Origin: Acidobacteriota bacterium
GTDB lineage: Bacteria > Acidobacteriota > Vicinamibacteria > Vicinamibacterales > UBA2999
Direction of reading: 5' to 3'
Length of the DNA stretch: 64,000 nucleotides
NCBI GenBank assembly: GCA_016871195.1
Contig: VFZN01000013.1
Span: 1-64,000 of the forward strand
Part shown: positions 1-9,159 of the stretch, piece by piece
How positions within the stretch are numbered: position 1 is the first letter of the stretch
Layout: each line of letters begins with the position of its first letter
Translations under genes and position numbers: made by a program
Notes under the pieces: generated by a model
Database searches by the model: none
The model's input: the letters and a program-made list of their open reading frames with translations, nothing else
What the model was told of the DNA's origin: nothing

Positions 1-33
1 GCGATGATGGAAAAGTTCCGGATGTTGCGCTGA
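1..33 (+). CDS. possible 3' end of an upstream gene (partial)
   Basis: Reading from base 1, a frame stays open for ten codons (ending KFRMLR) and stops with TGA at 31-33, 32 bases before the next start. It could be the tail of a gene that begins outside the window. The stretch is too short to identify and may be chance. Confidence 0.3.
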   Translation, partial: AMMEKFRMLR

Positions 34-65
34 GTCAAGGCTCTCCCTGAAGATAGTCTTCCATT

Positions 66-1163
66 ATGGCCCATGCCGCCGACATTCCCACGCCTGCCCT
101 GGTCGTCGACCTCGACCGCTTCGAGCGCAACGTCGCCACCATGGCCGCCTTCCTGCGCGCCCGGGGCAAGGCGTTCCGCCCGCACGCCAAGACCCACAAG
201 TGCCCCGAGATCGCGCGGCGGCTCATCGCTGCCGGCGCCGTCGGTGCCTGCGTCGCCCGCCTCAGCGAGGCCGAGGTCTTTGCGGCACACGGCATCCGGG
301 GGCTGCTGATTACGACGCCGGTCATCGGGGCCACCAAGATTCAGCGGGCCCTGCAGCTGGCCATCGCCGCCCCCGACACCATCTTCATCGTCGATCACGA
401 GGCCAATGTGCGCGACCTCGATGCGGCCGCGGCGGCCCATCCGGGCGTGGTCCTCAACCTGGCCATCGACCTCTTCTTCGGCCGCACCGGCATTCCCCCC
501 GGTGAACCTGCCCTGGCCCTGGCTCGCGCCATCACCCGCTACGCACGCGTGCAGTTTGTCGGCCTGCAGTCGTACGACGGGCAGGCGGCCCACACCGCGC
601 CGTTCACCGCGCGCGAAGTCCGTAGCACCGGCAGCCTCGCCAGGGCCGTCGACACACGGCGGATGATCGAGGCCACCGGCATCGCCTGTCCGCTCGTCAC
701 CGGCGGATCGACCGGCACCTATCGCATCGACAGCGCCATCGACGGGGTGACTGAAATTCAGCCGGGGTCGTTCGTCTTCATGGACCTGGAATACGGGCAG
801 ATCGGCGGACCTGATTCGGCCGACTATCACGACTTCGAGCAGTCACTGCACGTTCTCTCGACGGTCATCTCGCGCCCACCCGGGCTCGCCGTCGTTGATG
901 CGGGTTTCAAGGCGTTTTCCACAGACCGTCCCTTTCCGCCGGCGCCGGTCGACATGCCCGATCTCACCTACGCGTGGGCCGGCGACGAGCATGGACGCCT
1001 CGACCTCAGCCAGTCCACACGCGAGGTGCGTGTCGGCGACCGCATCGCGTTTGTGCCGCCGCACTGCGATCCGACCGTGAACCTTTACGACCAGATCTAC
1101 GCCGTGCGCGGAGATCGTGTCGAAGGCGTGTGGCCCATTGCCGCCCGGGGCAAGAGCCAGTAA
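66..1163 (+). CDS. D-threonine aldolase / D-serine dehydratase family PLP enzyme
   Basis: A 365-residue protein with the fold-type III alanine-racemase-like N-terminal domain and the C-terminal D-serine-dehydratase-like domain. RPHAKTHKC places the PLP-binding lysine at about residue 42. PPHCDPTVNLYD near residue 333 supplies a metal site of the His-x-Asp type (H333, D335), as in D-threonine aldolase; D-serine dehydratases usually have His-x-Cys. The favoured reaction is therefore retro-aldol cleavage of a D-beta-hydroxy amino acid to glycine plus an aldehyde, with a divalent metal. The exact substrate cannot be read. The next gene starts directly after its stop, so the two are co-transcribed. 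There is no clear Shine-Dalgarno; a TAGTCT hexamer lies 6 bases before the ATG. Confidence 0.85.
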   Translation: MAHAADIPTPALVVDLDRFERNVATMAAFLRARGKAFRPHAKTHKCPEIARRLIAAGAVGACVARLSEAEVFAAHGIRGLLITTPVIGATKIQRALQLAIAAPDTIFIVDHEANVRDLDAAAAAHPGVVLNLAIDLFFGRTGIPPGEPALALARAITRYARVQFVGLQSYDGQAAHTAPFTAREVRSTGSLARAVDTRRMIEATGIACPLVTGGSTGTYRIDSAIDGVTEIQPGSFVFMDLEYGQIGGPDSADYHDFEQSLHVLSTVISRPPGLAVVDAGFKAFSTDRPFPPAPVDMPDLTYAWAGDEHGRLDLSQSTREVRVGDRIAFVPPHCDPTVNLYDQIYAVRGDRVEGVWPIAARGKSQ

Positions 1164-4046
1164 ATGACGCCCGACCGCCTGCACACTGACCTGGCGTCAG
1201 CCCTCGCCGGCGAGGTGCGCATGGACGCCGCCTCGCGGTCGCTCTACTCGACCGATGCCAGCGTGTATCAGATCGTACCGCGCGGGGTCGTCCTGCCTCG
1301 GTCGGTCGACGATGTGGTGGCCCTGGTGCGGGTGGCGTCGGCACATGGGGTGCCGCTGACAGCACGCGGGGGTGGCACGTCACAAGCCGGCCAGGCCGTC
1401 GGGGAGGGCGTGGTCGTCGATCTGTCGAAGCACATGAACCGCGTGCTGGCCATCGATCCCGTCGCACGCACGGCCCGCGTGCAACCGGGCCTGGTGCTCG
1501 ATGAACTCAACGCTGCAGCCGCACCACATCGCCTGCGCTTTGCACCCGATGTATCCTCGTCGAGCCGGGCCACGGTCGGCGGACTCATCGCCAACAATTC
1601 CTCCGGCGCACGGTCTGTGCTGTACGGCAAGACCATCGATCACGTCATCTCGGTGACGATGGTGATGGCTGACGCGACGGTGCAGGCCTTCGGCCGGCTC
1701 GAGCGAGACGAGTGGCAGCGAGTGTGCGGCGGCGACTCGCTCACGGCGAAGGCCTGGCGTGACATTCCTGCGCTCGCCCGCGCACACGCCGACGAGATCG
1801 ACCGCCGGTTTCCCAGAGTGCTCCGGCGGGTCGGCGGCTACAACCTCGACGCGTTTGTCGATCCTGCGGCCCCGGTCGATCTGTCACGTATCATCGTCGG
1901 GTCTGAGGGCACGCTGGGCATCGTGGTCGAGGCCACCGTGCGGCTGGTGCCGCTGCCGACGGCCAAGGCACTGCTGACCGCGGAGTTTCCGACGCTGCTT
2001 GAGGCCCTGGCAGCCACACCTCTCGCACTGGAGCATGAGCCCGCGGCGATCGAGGTGATGGATGACTTCATCCTGCGGCACACGCGCGAGCAGGCCTCGC
2101 TGGAGGCGCTGCGCCAGCAGATCATGCAGGGCGACGGTTCCAGCCTGCTGTGCCTCGAGTTCTACGGTGACGATGCAGCGGCGCTGCCCGCGCGCATGGA
2201 ACGCCTGACCGCGGCGTGGGCGTCGGCCGGCATCCGCCCTGCGGTGCGCCTGCTGACCGACCCTGCGGCCCAGGCGCGGGTGTGGCACCTACGCGAGTCG
2301 GCGCTGGGCCTCTCGATGGCGATGAAGGGGGACGCCAAGGCCGTGTCGTTTGTGGAAGACTCGGCCGTGGCACCCGAGCGGCTGCGCGACTACATCGCGC
2401 GGTTTCAGGACATCATCCGGCGCCATGGCACCGAGGCCGGCATCTATGCGCATGCGTCGGTGGGCTGCCTGCATGTGCGACCGGTGATCAACCTGAAGAC
2501 CGCCGAGGGCATGCAGGCCTTCGCGTCGATTGCGAACGACGTGGCCGACCTCGTGCTGGAATTCGGCGGGGCGCTGTCGGGCGAGCATGGCGACGGCCTG
2601 GTGCGCGGGGCGTTCAATCGCAAAATGTTCGGTGACGAGCTGTACGAAGCGTTCCGCACCGTCAAACGCACCTTCGATCCCACAGGGCTCTTCAATCCTG
2701 GCCGCATCGTCGACACCCCTCCCATCACGTCGCACCTGCGGTTCGGTGCAGGCTATGTCACGCCTGATCCGCCGACGCAGTTCGACTATGCCGCACACGG
2801 TGGATTTGGTCGGGCGGTCGAGATGTGCAGCGGGGTGGGCCTGTGCCGCAAGACACGCGGTGGCACCATGTGCCCGTCATACATGGCGACGCGCGACGAA
2901 ATGCACTCGACTCGCGGCCGCGCCAACGTGCTGCGGCTGGCGATGAATGGGCAGATGGCCAAGGCGGGCCTCGATGATCACGGCGTGAAGCAGGTACTCG
3001 ACCTCTGCCTCAGCTGCCGTGCCTGCAAGAGCGAGTGCCCGGTCGGTGTCGACATGGGGCGCTACAAGAGCGAGTTTCTGTCGGGCTACTGGAACCGGCA
3101 CGGGCTTGATGCCGGGGCAGCAGCGTTTGCGCGCATCCATGAGGTGGCCCCGTGGGCCAGTGCATTTGCACCGGTGGTCAACGCCGTGAGCCGCAGCCGT
3201 GCCGGGCGCACACTGGCGGCGGCCGCCGCAGACGTTGATATGCGCAGGCCCCTGCCACGCTGGTCGCGACGAACGCTGCGCGCGCAGATGCCGGCGCTGC
3301 CCGCGGGCGTGGTGCCTGCGGCCGTGCTGTTCGCCGACACCTTCACCAACCACATGCACCCCGAGATCGGACTCGACGCCGGGTATGTGCTGACCCGCGC
3401 GGGACTGCCCGCGACGCTCGCGCCGCATGTCTGCTGCGGACGGCCGCTGCTCTCACAGGGCCTGCTCGACGAGGCCCGTGATCTGGCCGCACGCAATGTG
3501 GCCCTGCTCTATCCGCGGGCTTCGCAGGGTCTGCCCATCGTGCTGCTGGAACCGAGCTGCCTATCGGCGATCAGGGACGACATGCCCGACCTGCTGCGCG
3601 GGCCGCAGGCCGAGCGCGCGCGTGTGGTGGCGCGCCAGGCCGTCCTGTTCGAGTCGTTCCTCGAGCGCGCCGTCTCCGACGGGCGCGCCTCGCTGCCGCT
3701 GCGCCAGGGACCCGCGCGCATCAGCCTGCACGCACACTGCCATCAGCGATCGATGGGACTGGCCGGTGACGCTGCCGCCCTGCTGCGACGCATTCCCGGT
3801 GCCACTGTGACCGAACTCGATGCCGGCTGCTGCGGCATGGCCGGTTCTTTCGGATACACTCGCGGGCACTTTGATGTGTCACAGGCCATCGGCGAACGCG
3901 TGCTGCTGCCCGCCGCACGCGCCCTCGGCCCCGATGATGTGCTCGTGGCCGCCGGCACGTCGTGCCGCCACCAGGTCGATGATCTCGCGCAGACCGAGGC
4001 CGTGCATCCCGCACGGCTGCTGCGCTCACTGCTGCAGGAGCCCTGA
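1164..4046 (+). CDS. FAD-linked oxidase / Fe-S D-2-hydroxyacid dehydrogenase (YdiJ/GlcD-like fusion)
   Basis: A 960-residue fusion. The N-terminal half is a PCMH-type FAD domain (RGGGTSQAGQAVGEG, then IANNSSGARSVLYGKT) followed by the FAD-oxidase C-terminal domain (GEHGDGLVRG, FDPTGLFNPGRI). The C-terminal half carries iron-sulfur motifs, with C615, C618, C621 and C625 of CLSCRACKSECP and an upstream Cys group from about C555. Two CCG motifs follow (CC at 757-758 and 889-890). Domain order and length match the YdiJ-type D-2-hydroxyglutarate / D-lactate dehydrogenase group, which passes electrons from a D-2-hydroxyacid to the respiratory chain. The ATG follows the preceding stop with no gap and the carrier gene begins 3 bases after it, so this is the middle gene of a three-gene operon. 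The substrate is unproven. Confidence 0.88.
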   Translation: MTPDRLHTDLASALAGEVRMDAASRSLYSTDASVYQIVPRGVVLPRSVDDVVALVRVASAHGVPLTARGGGTSQAGQAVGEGVVVDLSKHMNRVLAIDPVARTARVQPGLVLDELNAAAAPHRLRFAPDVSSSSRATVGGLIANNSSGARSVLYGKTIDHVISVTMVMADATVQAFGRLERDEWQRVCGGDSLTAKAWRDIPALARAHADEIDRRFPRVLRRVGGYNLDAFVDPAAPVDLSRIIVGSEGTLGIVVEATVRLVPLPTAKALLTAEFPTLLEALAATPLALEHEPAAIEVMDDFILRHTREQASLEALRQQIMQGDGSSLLCLEFYGDDAAALPARMERLTAAWASAGIRPAVRLLTDPAAQARVWHLRESALGLSMAMKGDAKAVSFVEDSAVAPERLRDYIARFQDIIRRHGTEAGIYAHASVGCLHVRPVINLKTAEGMQAFASIANDVADLVLEFGGALSGEHGDGLVRGAFNRKMFGDELYEAFRTVKRTFDPTGLFNPGRIVDTPPITSHLRFGAGYVTPDPPTQFDYAAHGGFGRAVEMCSGVGLCRKTRGGTMCPSYMATRDEMHSTRGRANVLRLAMNGQMAKAGLDDHGVKQVLDLCLSCRACKSECPVGVDMGRYKSEFLSGYWNRHGLDAGAAAFARIHEVAPWASAFAPVVNAVSRSRAGRTLAAAAADVDMRRPLPRWSRRTLRAQMPALPAGVVPAAVLFADTFTNHMHPEIGLDAGYVLTRAGLPATLAPHVCCGRPLLSQGLLDEARDLAARNVALLYPRASQGLPIVLLEPSCLSAIRDDMPDLLRGPQAERARVVARQAVLFESFLERAVSDGRASLPLRQGPARISLHAHCHQRSMGLAGDAAALLRRIPGATVTELDAGCCGMAGSFGYTRGHFDVSQAIGERVLLPAARALGPDDVLVAAGTSCRHQVDDLAQTEAVHPARLLRSLLQEP

Positions 4047-4049
4047 ACC

Positions 4050-5285
4050 ATGAGTCTCGCCTGGATGTCACTCGCCGCCCTCGGCGTGGCCATTACGCTC
4101 AGCATGGTGACCGAGATCAATGTCGGCGTGATTTCGCTGGCGCTCGCCTGGATTGTCGGCGTGTTCTTCGGAGGCATGCCCCTCGCGCAGGTCATCGGCA
4201 CGTTTCCCGTGCAGCTCTTCCTGACGCTGGCCGGCGTGACGCTGCTCTTCGGCATGGCCACCACCAACGGCACGCTCGAGCGGCTTGCCGCACGGGCCGT
4301 GGGCGTGTGCCGCGGCAATGCGGGCCTCATTCCCGTGATGTTCTTCATCATCGCCGTGGTGCTGTCGAGCGTTGGTCCCGGCAATATTTCGACCGCGGCC
4401 ATTCTCGCGCCCATGGCCATGGCTACCGCCGGTCGTGCCTCGATTCCGCCGTTCCTGATGGCCCTGATGGTGGGCAACGGCGCACAGGCCGGTGCGCTGT
4501 CACCCTTCGCCCCCACCGGCGTCATCGTCAACGGCATCATGGAGCGCATGGGCCTCGGCGGCGTCGAGATGGCCACCTTCGTCAACAACCTGCTCGCGCA
4601 TGTCGTGGTGACCTTCGTCGCCTACGCCGTGTTTGGCGGGCTCGCACTGTTCCGCCGCTCGGGCGTCGACGGTCACGAGGCCATCGCCCAGGAGCCCTTC
4701 ACTCCGGTGCACTACGGCACACTGCTCGTGCTGGCCACGGTCGTCATTGGCGTGGTGGGCTGGGATTTGCAGGTCGGCATGGCGGCGCTCACCGGGGCCG
4801 CCGTGCTGTCGCTCGCCGGCGCCGCGAATGAGAAAGACGCCATCAAGCGTATGCCCTGGGGTGTGGTGCTGATGGTGTGCGGTGTGACGGTGCTGATCGG
4901 CGTGCTCGAGAAGACCCAGGGGATGGCGCTCTTCTCTGATCTGCTTGCGAAGATTTCGACGCCGGGTTCGGCCACGTTCGTCGTCGCCTTGGTCACCGGT
5001 ACCGTCTCGGTCTACAGCAGCACCTCTGGCGTGGTGCTGCCCGCGTTCCTGCCGACCGTTCCGGGCCTGGTCGAGCGGCTCGGGGGCGGCGATGTGCTCG
5101 CCATCGCGTCGGCCATGAGCGTGGGCGGCCACCTCGTCGACTTGTCGCCGCTGTCGACCATCGGAGCCCTGTGCATCGCGGCGCTGCCCTCGACGGAAGA
5201 TCCGAAGCGACTCTTCAACCAGCTGCTCGGGTGGGGACTGTCGATGACCGTGGTCGGTGCCACGATCTGCTGGTTGCTCTTCTAG
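4050..5285 (+). CDS. MatC/SLC13-like carboxylate transporter
   Basis: A 411-residue, strongly hydrophobic protein with about ten or more membrane segments. It begins with the pattern of the dicarboxylate-carrier MatC N-terminal family (repeated ISLALAWIVGVFFGG-like helices, then SSVGPGNISTAAILAPMA). Members move di- or hydroxycarboxylates across the inner membrane. It starts 3 bases after the dehydrogenase and ends the operon, so it probably imports or exports the acid that the dehydrogenase handles (inference). The stop codon shares a CTAG palindrome with the stop of the convergent crotonase gene. Confidence 0.8.
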   Translation: MSLAWMSLAALGVAITLSMVTEINVGVISLALAWIVGVFFGGMPLAQVIGTFPVQLFLTLAGVTLLFGMATTNGTLERLAARAVGVCRGNAGLIPVMFFIIAVVLSSVGPGNISTAAILAPMAMATAGRASIPPFLMALMVGNGAQAGALSPFAPTGVIVNGIMERMGLGGVEMATFVNNLLAHVVVTFVAYAVFGGLALFRRSGVDGHEAIAQEPFTPVHYGTLLVLATVVIGVVGWDLQVGMAALTGAAVLSLAGAANEKDAIKRMPWGVVLMVCGVTVLIGVLEKTQGMALFSDLLAKISTPGSATFVVALVTGTVSVYSSTSGVVLPAFLPTVPGLVERLGGGDVLAIASAMSVGGHLVDLSPLSTIGALCIAALPSTEDPKRLFNQLLGWGLSMTVVGATICWLLF

Positions 5286-6055
5286 AAAAAGCGCGGCGGC
5301 CGACCTTCCAGAAACGCCCGCACGCCTTCACGGAAGTCGTCGCTGCCGTAACACGCCTCGACTACATCGTCTGCTGCCATCGACGGCAGGCGCGTCGTAC
5401 GAAGGCGCTGCAGCAGTGTGCGCGTGGCCGTGATGGTGCTGCGGGCCCGGGTGCACAGCTCAGCTCCGAGGGCCAGCGTGGCCGCTTCGAGCGACGCCGA
5501 CGGAGCCTCGCGCGTCACGAGGCCCAGCTGGCGGGCCTCGTCCACGTCCATCAGCCGGCCGGTCAGCATGAGGTCACGCACGCGCGCCTCGCCGAGCACG
5601 TGCACCAGCCGGGCCGCGTTGGCCATCGAGAGGCAGTTGCCCAGCGTGCGCGCGACCGGCACGCCAAATGTCGCCCGTGGAGAACACGCCCGCAGGTCGC
5701 ACGCCAGGGCCAGCAGTGCCCCGCCACCGACGGCCGCGCCGTCGATTTCGGCAATCGTGGGCACGGTCACCCGTTCGAGGCGGCTGATGATGGCATCGAG
5801 GCGCCGCTCATAGGCCACGCCGTCGGCACCCGACGCGAAGTGCTCGAATTGCGAGATGTCGGTGCCGGCCGCAAACGATCCGCCCGAGCCGCGTATGATC
5901 AGCACGCGGATGTCGTCCCGGGCGTCTGCGGCGTCGCAGGCGGCTTCAAGGGCGGCATACATGTCCCACGTGAGAGCATTCCGGGCCTCGGGCCGGTTGA
6001 ATGTCAGTACACCCAGTGAGTTTCCGATGTCCCAGCGCACGTTACTTGATGACAT
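5282..6055 (-). CDS. enoyl-CoA hydratase/isomerase (crotonase) family protein lacking both hydratase glutamates
   Basis: A 257-residue crotonase-fold protein with the usual N-terminus (LGVLTFNRPEARNALT), the first oxyanion-hole segment SFAAGTDISQF and the second GAAVGGGALLALACD. In true enoyl-CoA hydratases two glutamates follow, in GGGCE and QPE. Here the equivalent positions read GGGAL and VPV, so neither is present. The CoA-binding scaffold is intact but classical hydration is unlikely; isomerase, hydrolase or decarboxylase-type chemistry is possible. The ATG at 6055 lies inside the divergent CoA-transferase gene, and the 3' end overlaps the carrier gene by 4 bases. Confidence 0.85.
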   Translation of the reverse strand: MSSSNVRWDIGNSLGVLTFNRPEARNALTWDMYAALEAACDAADARDDIRVLIIRGSGGSFAAGTDISQFEHFASGADGVAYERRLDAIISRLERVTVPTIAEIDGAAVGGGALLALACDLRACSPRATFGVPVARTLGNCLSMANAARLVHVLGEARVRDLMLTGRLMDVDEARQLGLVTREAPSASLEAATLALGAELCTRARSTITATRTLLQRLRTTRLPSMAADDVVEACYGSDDFREGVRAFLEGRPPRFF

Positions 6056-7217
6056 TGTTGTGCTCGATGTGACCCAGGTAATGGCCGGGCCCTATTGCGC
6101 GATGGTACTCGCCGACATGGGTGCGCGCGTCATTAAAGTGGAACCACCCGACGGCGATGCCACCCGACGCATGGCCTGGGCCGAGGGCAGTGACAGCCCT
6201 GCCTTCTCGGCCCTCAACCGCGGCAAACGCAGCGTCGTCCTCGACCTGTCACAGCCGTCCGGGCGCGAGGTATTCGCGCGCCTCGTACGCACGGCCGATG
6301 TGCTGGTCGAAAATTTTCGCCCCGGGGTGATGCAGCGCCTCGGTTTCGACTACGCGACGCTGTCGGCGCAGCATCCGCGTCTGATCTACGCGTCGATCTC
6401 GGGCTTCGGCCAGACCGGCCCGCTCGCCTCGTGTGGCGGGTTTGACCTGGTGGCGCAGGGCATGTCGGGCATCATGTCGGTCACCGGCGAACCCGGCGGT
6501 CCCCCAATGAAGGCTGGTGTGCCCATCACCGATATGACGGCAGGGCTGCTGGCCCTCAGCGGCATCCTCGCGGCCCTGCACTGGCGTACCACGTCAGGCC
6601 GGGGACAGCACATCGACACATCGCTCTTCGAAGCGGGTCTGGCCCTCTCGACGTGGGAGACGACGCAGTACTTTTCCGGTCATGGGGTGCCCGGCCCCAT
6701 GGGCTCGGCGCATCGCATGGCCGCGCCGTATCAGGCCGTGCGGTGCCGCGATGGCCATCTGACGATTGGTGCGGCCAATGACCGCACCTTCGCAAGGCTG
6801 TCACAGGCCTTGGGTCATGGCGAGTGGCCGTCGGACCCGCGCTTTGGCAACGCCACCGCCCGAGTGGCGCACGTGAAGGAACTGGAAGCCTTGATCGAGG
6901 CCGAAACCGCGCAGCACACGCGCGACGAGTGGATGACCGTCTTCCAGGCAGCCGGCGTGCCCTGCGGCCCTATTCTCGACTATGCGGAGGCCATGACCCA
7001 TCCGCAGACCGAGGCGCGCGGCATGGTGGTCACCTCGTCGCATCCCCGCCTCGGCGAGCAGCGCACGATCGGCCCGGCCATCAAGTGCTCGGCCACGCCA
7101 CTCGATGGCACCGAGCGCGCGCCCATGCTGGGCGAACACACCGACGAAGTGCTGCTGTGGGCCGGCTACAGCCCTGACGAAGTGGAACAACTGCGCTACG
7201 CCGGCGCGGTGCGGTGA
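6027..7217 (+). CDS. class III (CaiB/BaiF) CoA-transferase
   Basis: A 396-residue family III CoA-transferase. The start at 6027 gives MSQRTLLDDIVVLDVTQ, the expected family N-terminus, followed by MAGPYCAMVLADMGARVIKV. The catalytic aspartate that forms the acyl anhydride should be D140 in GGFDLVAQGMSG. The C-terminal half has the usual GHLTIGAAND and GVPCGPILDY segments. The family moves CoA between carboxylic acids such as formyl/oxalyl, succinyl/malyl, carnitine or mesaconate; the pair used here cannot be read. Its first 29 bases overlap the 5' end of the divergent crotonase, and its 3' end overlaps the convergent ureohydrolase by 22 bases. The frame is open upstream to 5856, but those residues are antisense to the crotonase and do not match the family. 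Confidence 0.9.
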   Translation: MSQRTLLDDIVVLDVTQVMAGPYCAMVLADMGARVIKVEPPDGDATRRMAWAEGSDSPAFSALNRGKRSVVLDLSQPSGREVFARLVRTADVLVENFRPGVMQRLGFDYATLSAQHPRLIYASISGFGQTGPLASCGGFDLVAQGMSGIMSVTGEPGGPPMKAGVPITDMTAGLLALSGILAALHWRTTSGRGQHIDTSLFEAGLALSTWETTQYFSGHGVPGPMGSAHRMAAPYQAVRCRDGHLTIGAANDRTFARLSQALGHGEWPSDPRFGNATARVAHVKELEALIEAETAQHTRDEWMTVFQAAGVPCGPILDYAEAMTHPQTEARGMVVTSSHPRLGEQRTIGPAIKCSATPLDGTERAPMLGEHTDEVLLWAGYSPDEVEQLRYAGAVR

Positions 7218-8002
7218 GCCGCCAGCTCCTTCACACAACGCGCGGCCACGCGTGCGGTCAGGTCGCGCACATCGTTGAGGGGGTTGTATTCCACGACATC
7301 CGCGCCGACCAGCGGGGCCTTGAGCGCCCACAACAGATCGAGCACCTCGCGCACCAGCAGTCCTCCAGGCTCGGGATGCGACAGGCCCGGTGCCAGCATC
7401 GGTTCGAGCACGTCGAGATCGAGCGACACATAGACCGGTCCGCCGAGCGAGGCGACGACCGGCAGCGCGTCGCGCCACTGCGAGGGCCCGTAGACCTCAA
7501 CGCCGAAGCGCGTCACCTGCGCGCGCAGGTGTGCGGTCATTGATCGGATGCCCACCTGCACCAGCCGGTGCACTTGGCCTTCTTCCATGAGCCGCGCGAA
7601 CGGCGAGGCATGTGAATGGCGCTGGCCCTCGAACTCGTCGTAAAGATCAGAGTGCGCGTCGAGATGCAGCACCGTCAGCGGCTGATGTCGCCGTGCCACC
7701 GCCCGAATCACCGGATAGCTGACCGCGTGATCACCCCCGAGGCTGATCGGTCGGCGTCCGCTGTCGAGCACCGCGTCGATACCGGCCTCGATGGCGGCAC
7801 GCGCCGCTGCAGCATCCGTCGGCAGCACCAGATCACCGGCATCCGCAATCAGGCCCGGTGTCGCGAGATCGACGCCGTTGGCCGCGCACGTGTTGGTCGA
7901 CGCTGACCAGAGCGCGGCGCGGATGCGGGGCGGCGCAAGGGCCGCCCCCCGCTGATACGTCGACGACCCGTCCCAGGGAATGCCGATGAGCGTGACGGCC
8001 AT
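7196..8002 (-). CDS. agmatinase/arginase family ureohydrolase
   Basis: A 268-residue ureohydrolase. All six Mn ligands are visible: H92 in SLGGDHAV, D115, H117 and D119 in HLDAHSDLYD, and D195 and D197 in SLDLDVLEP. The family hydrolyses guanidino compounds to urea plus an amine. The short length and the SHASPFARL segment resemble agmatinase-type members more than true arginases, but guanidino-acid hydrolases are possible. The ATG at 8002 starts the family N-terminus AVTLIGIPWDGSS and lies 10 bases after the citrate synthase stop, so the two are co-transcribed. A longer in-frame extension to 8113 runs back through citrate synthase and is rejected. Confidence 0.88.
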   Translation of the reverse strand: MAVTLIGIPWDGSSTYQRGAALAPPRIRAALWSASTNTCAANGVDLATPGLIADAGDLVLPTDAAAARAAIEAGIDAVLDSGRRPISLGGDHAVSYPVIRAVARRHQPLTVLHLDAHSDLYDEFEGQRHSHASPFARLMEEGQVHRLVQVGIRSMTAHLRAQVTRFGVEVYGPSQWRDALPVVASLGGPVYVSLDLDVLEPMLAPGLSHPEPGGLLVREVLDLLWALKAPLVGADVVEYNPLNDVRDLTARVAARCVKELAAHRTAPA

Positions 8003-8012
8003 CTCCGGCACC

Positions 8013-9152
8013 TCAGCGGGTGTCGAGGGCACGAAACGCCTGCGGTGAAGCGGGCCCGACATAGTCGGCCCGGGGCCTGATGAGTCGGTTGTTGGCCACT
8101 TGCTCGAGCACATGCGCCGTCCAGCCCGAGATTCGACTGACCGCGAAGATCGGGGTGTAGAGCTCGAGCCCGATGCCCATTGTGTAATACGTGGTCGCCG
8201 AGTAGAAATCGACGTTGGGATGCAGCCCCTTCTCGGCCTTCACCAGCTGCTCGATGCGCTCGGACATATGAAACCAGCGCAGGTTGCCCGCGCGCTGCCC
8301 TAGCGTCTTCGACATCTGCCGCAGGTGCGTCGCCCTCGGATCTTCCGTGTGATACACGCGATGACCGAAGCCAGGAATTTTCACCTTCCGCGCCAACAGG
8401 TCGCGCACCTGCCGATCGATGCGCTCGGCGGGTGCATCTTCCCCAAGCCCGATCAGCATCTTCATGACCTCGGCATTGGCACCGCCGTGCAGCGGACCCT
8501 TCAGCGCGCCGATGCCGGCGACGATGGCCGAGTGAAGATCAGTCAGGGTGGCCGCGGCCACGCGCGCCGCGAACGTCGAGGCGTTGAGCTCATGGTCGGC
8601 ATGCAGGGTCAGCGCCACATCCATCGCCCGTACCGACTCGGCGTCGGGCCGCGTGCCGAGCAGCATGTAGAGGAAATTGGCGGCATGGCCTATGGCTGGG
8701 TCTGGCGCCACGGGGCCGGCGCCCTGCTGCTGGCGTCCCCACGCGGCCACGAGGCTGGCGATCTGCCCGGTGAGACGCACGGCGGTGCGATAGAGTCCGG
8801 CCGGCGTGCGATCCGCGACCACCGGATCGAGATGCCCGAGGGCTGATGTCAGGGTGCGCAGGGCATCCATGCCGTCGGCAGGCGGTAGTTGCCGCATCAG
8901 CCGCAGCACGGCATCGGGCAGTACTCGCGCCTCGGCCAGTTGCGTGTGCAGGTCGCCGAGCTCGGCTCGGGTGGGCAGGCGTCCGTGCCAGAGCAGGAAG
9001 CACGTTTCTTCGAAGGTCGCGTGCCGGGCGAGGTCGTGAATGTCGTAGCCGCAGTACGACAGCGTGCCGCGGTCGCCGTCGAGCAGGCAGATGCGCGAGG
9101 CGGTCGCGACGACATCCTCAAGGCCGCCCTTGCCGGCAGTGTCTGAAGCCAT
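8013..9152 (-). CDS. gltA: citrate synthase (or 2-methylcitrate synthase)
   Basis: A 379-residue, short-form citrate synthase. The catalytic triad is H222 in GPLHGGAN, H264 in GFGHRVY and D315 in PNVDFYSA. It condenses acetyl-CoA with oxaloacetate for the TCA cycle; 2-methylcitrate synthases of this length look nearly the same, so propionate use cannot be excluded. It is the first gene of a pair with the ureohydrolase. A perfect TATAAT lies 7 bases before the ATG with no Shine-Dalgarno between them, which suggests a leaderless message. Confidence 0.92.
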   Translation of the reverse strand: MASDTAGKGGLEDVVATASRICLLDGDRGTLSYCGYDIHDLARHATFEETCFLLWHGRLPTRAELGDLHTQLAEARVLPDAVLRLMRQLPPADGMDALRTLTSALGHLDPVVADRTPAGLYRTAVRLTGQIASLVAAWGRQQQGAGPVAPDPAIGHAANFLYMLLGTRPDAESVRAMDVALTLHADHELNASTFAARVAAATLTDLHSAIVAGIGALKGPLHGGANAEVMKMLIGLGEDAPAERIDRQVRDLLARKVKIPGFGHRVYHTEDPRATHLRQMSKTLGQRAGNLRWFHMSERIEQLVKAEKGLHPNVDFYSATTYYTMGIGLELYTPIFAVSRISGWTAHVLEQVANNRLIRPRADYVGPASPQAFRALDTR

Positions 9153-9159
9153 GCCGCCA

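Noticed and set aside
5856-6026. 57-residue N-terminal extension of the CoA-transferase
   Set aside because: Ser/Ala/Arg-rich sequence antisense to the crotonase; family members begin at the MSQRTLLDD segment.
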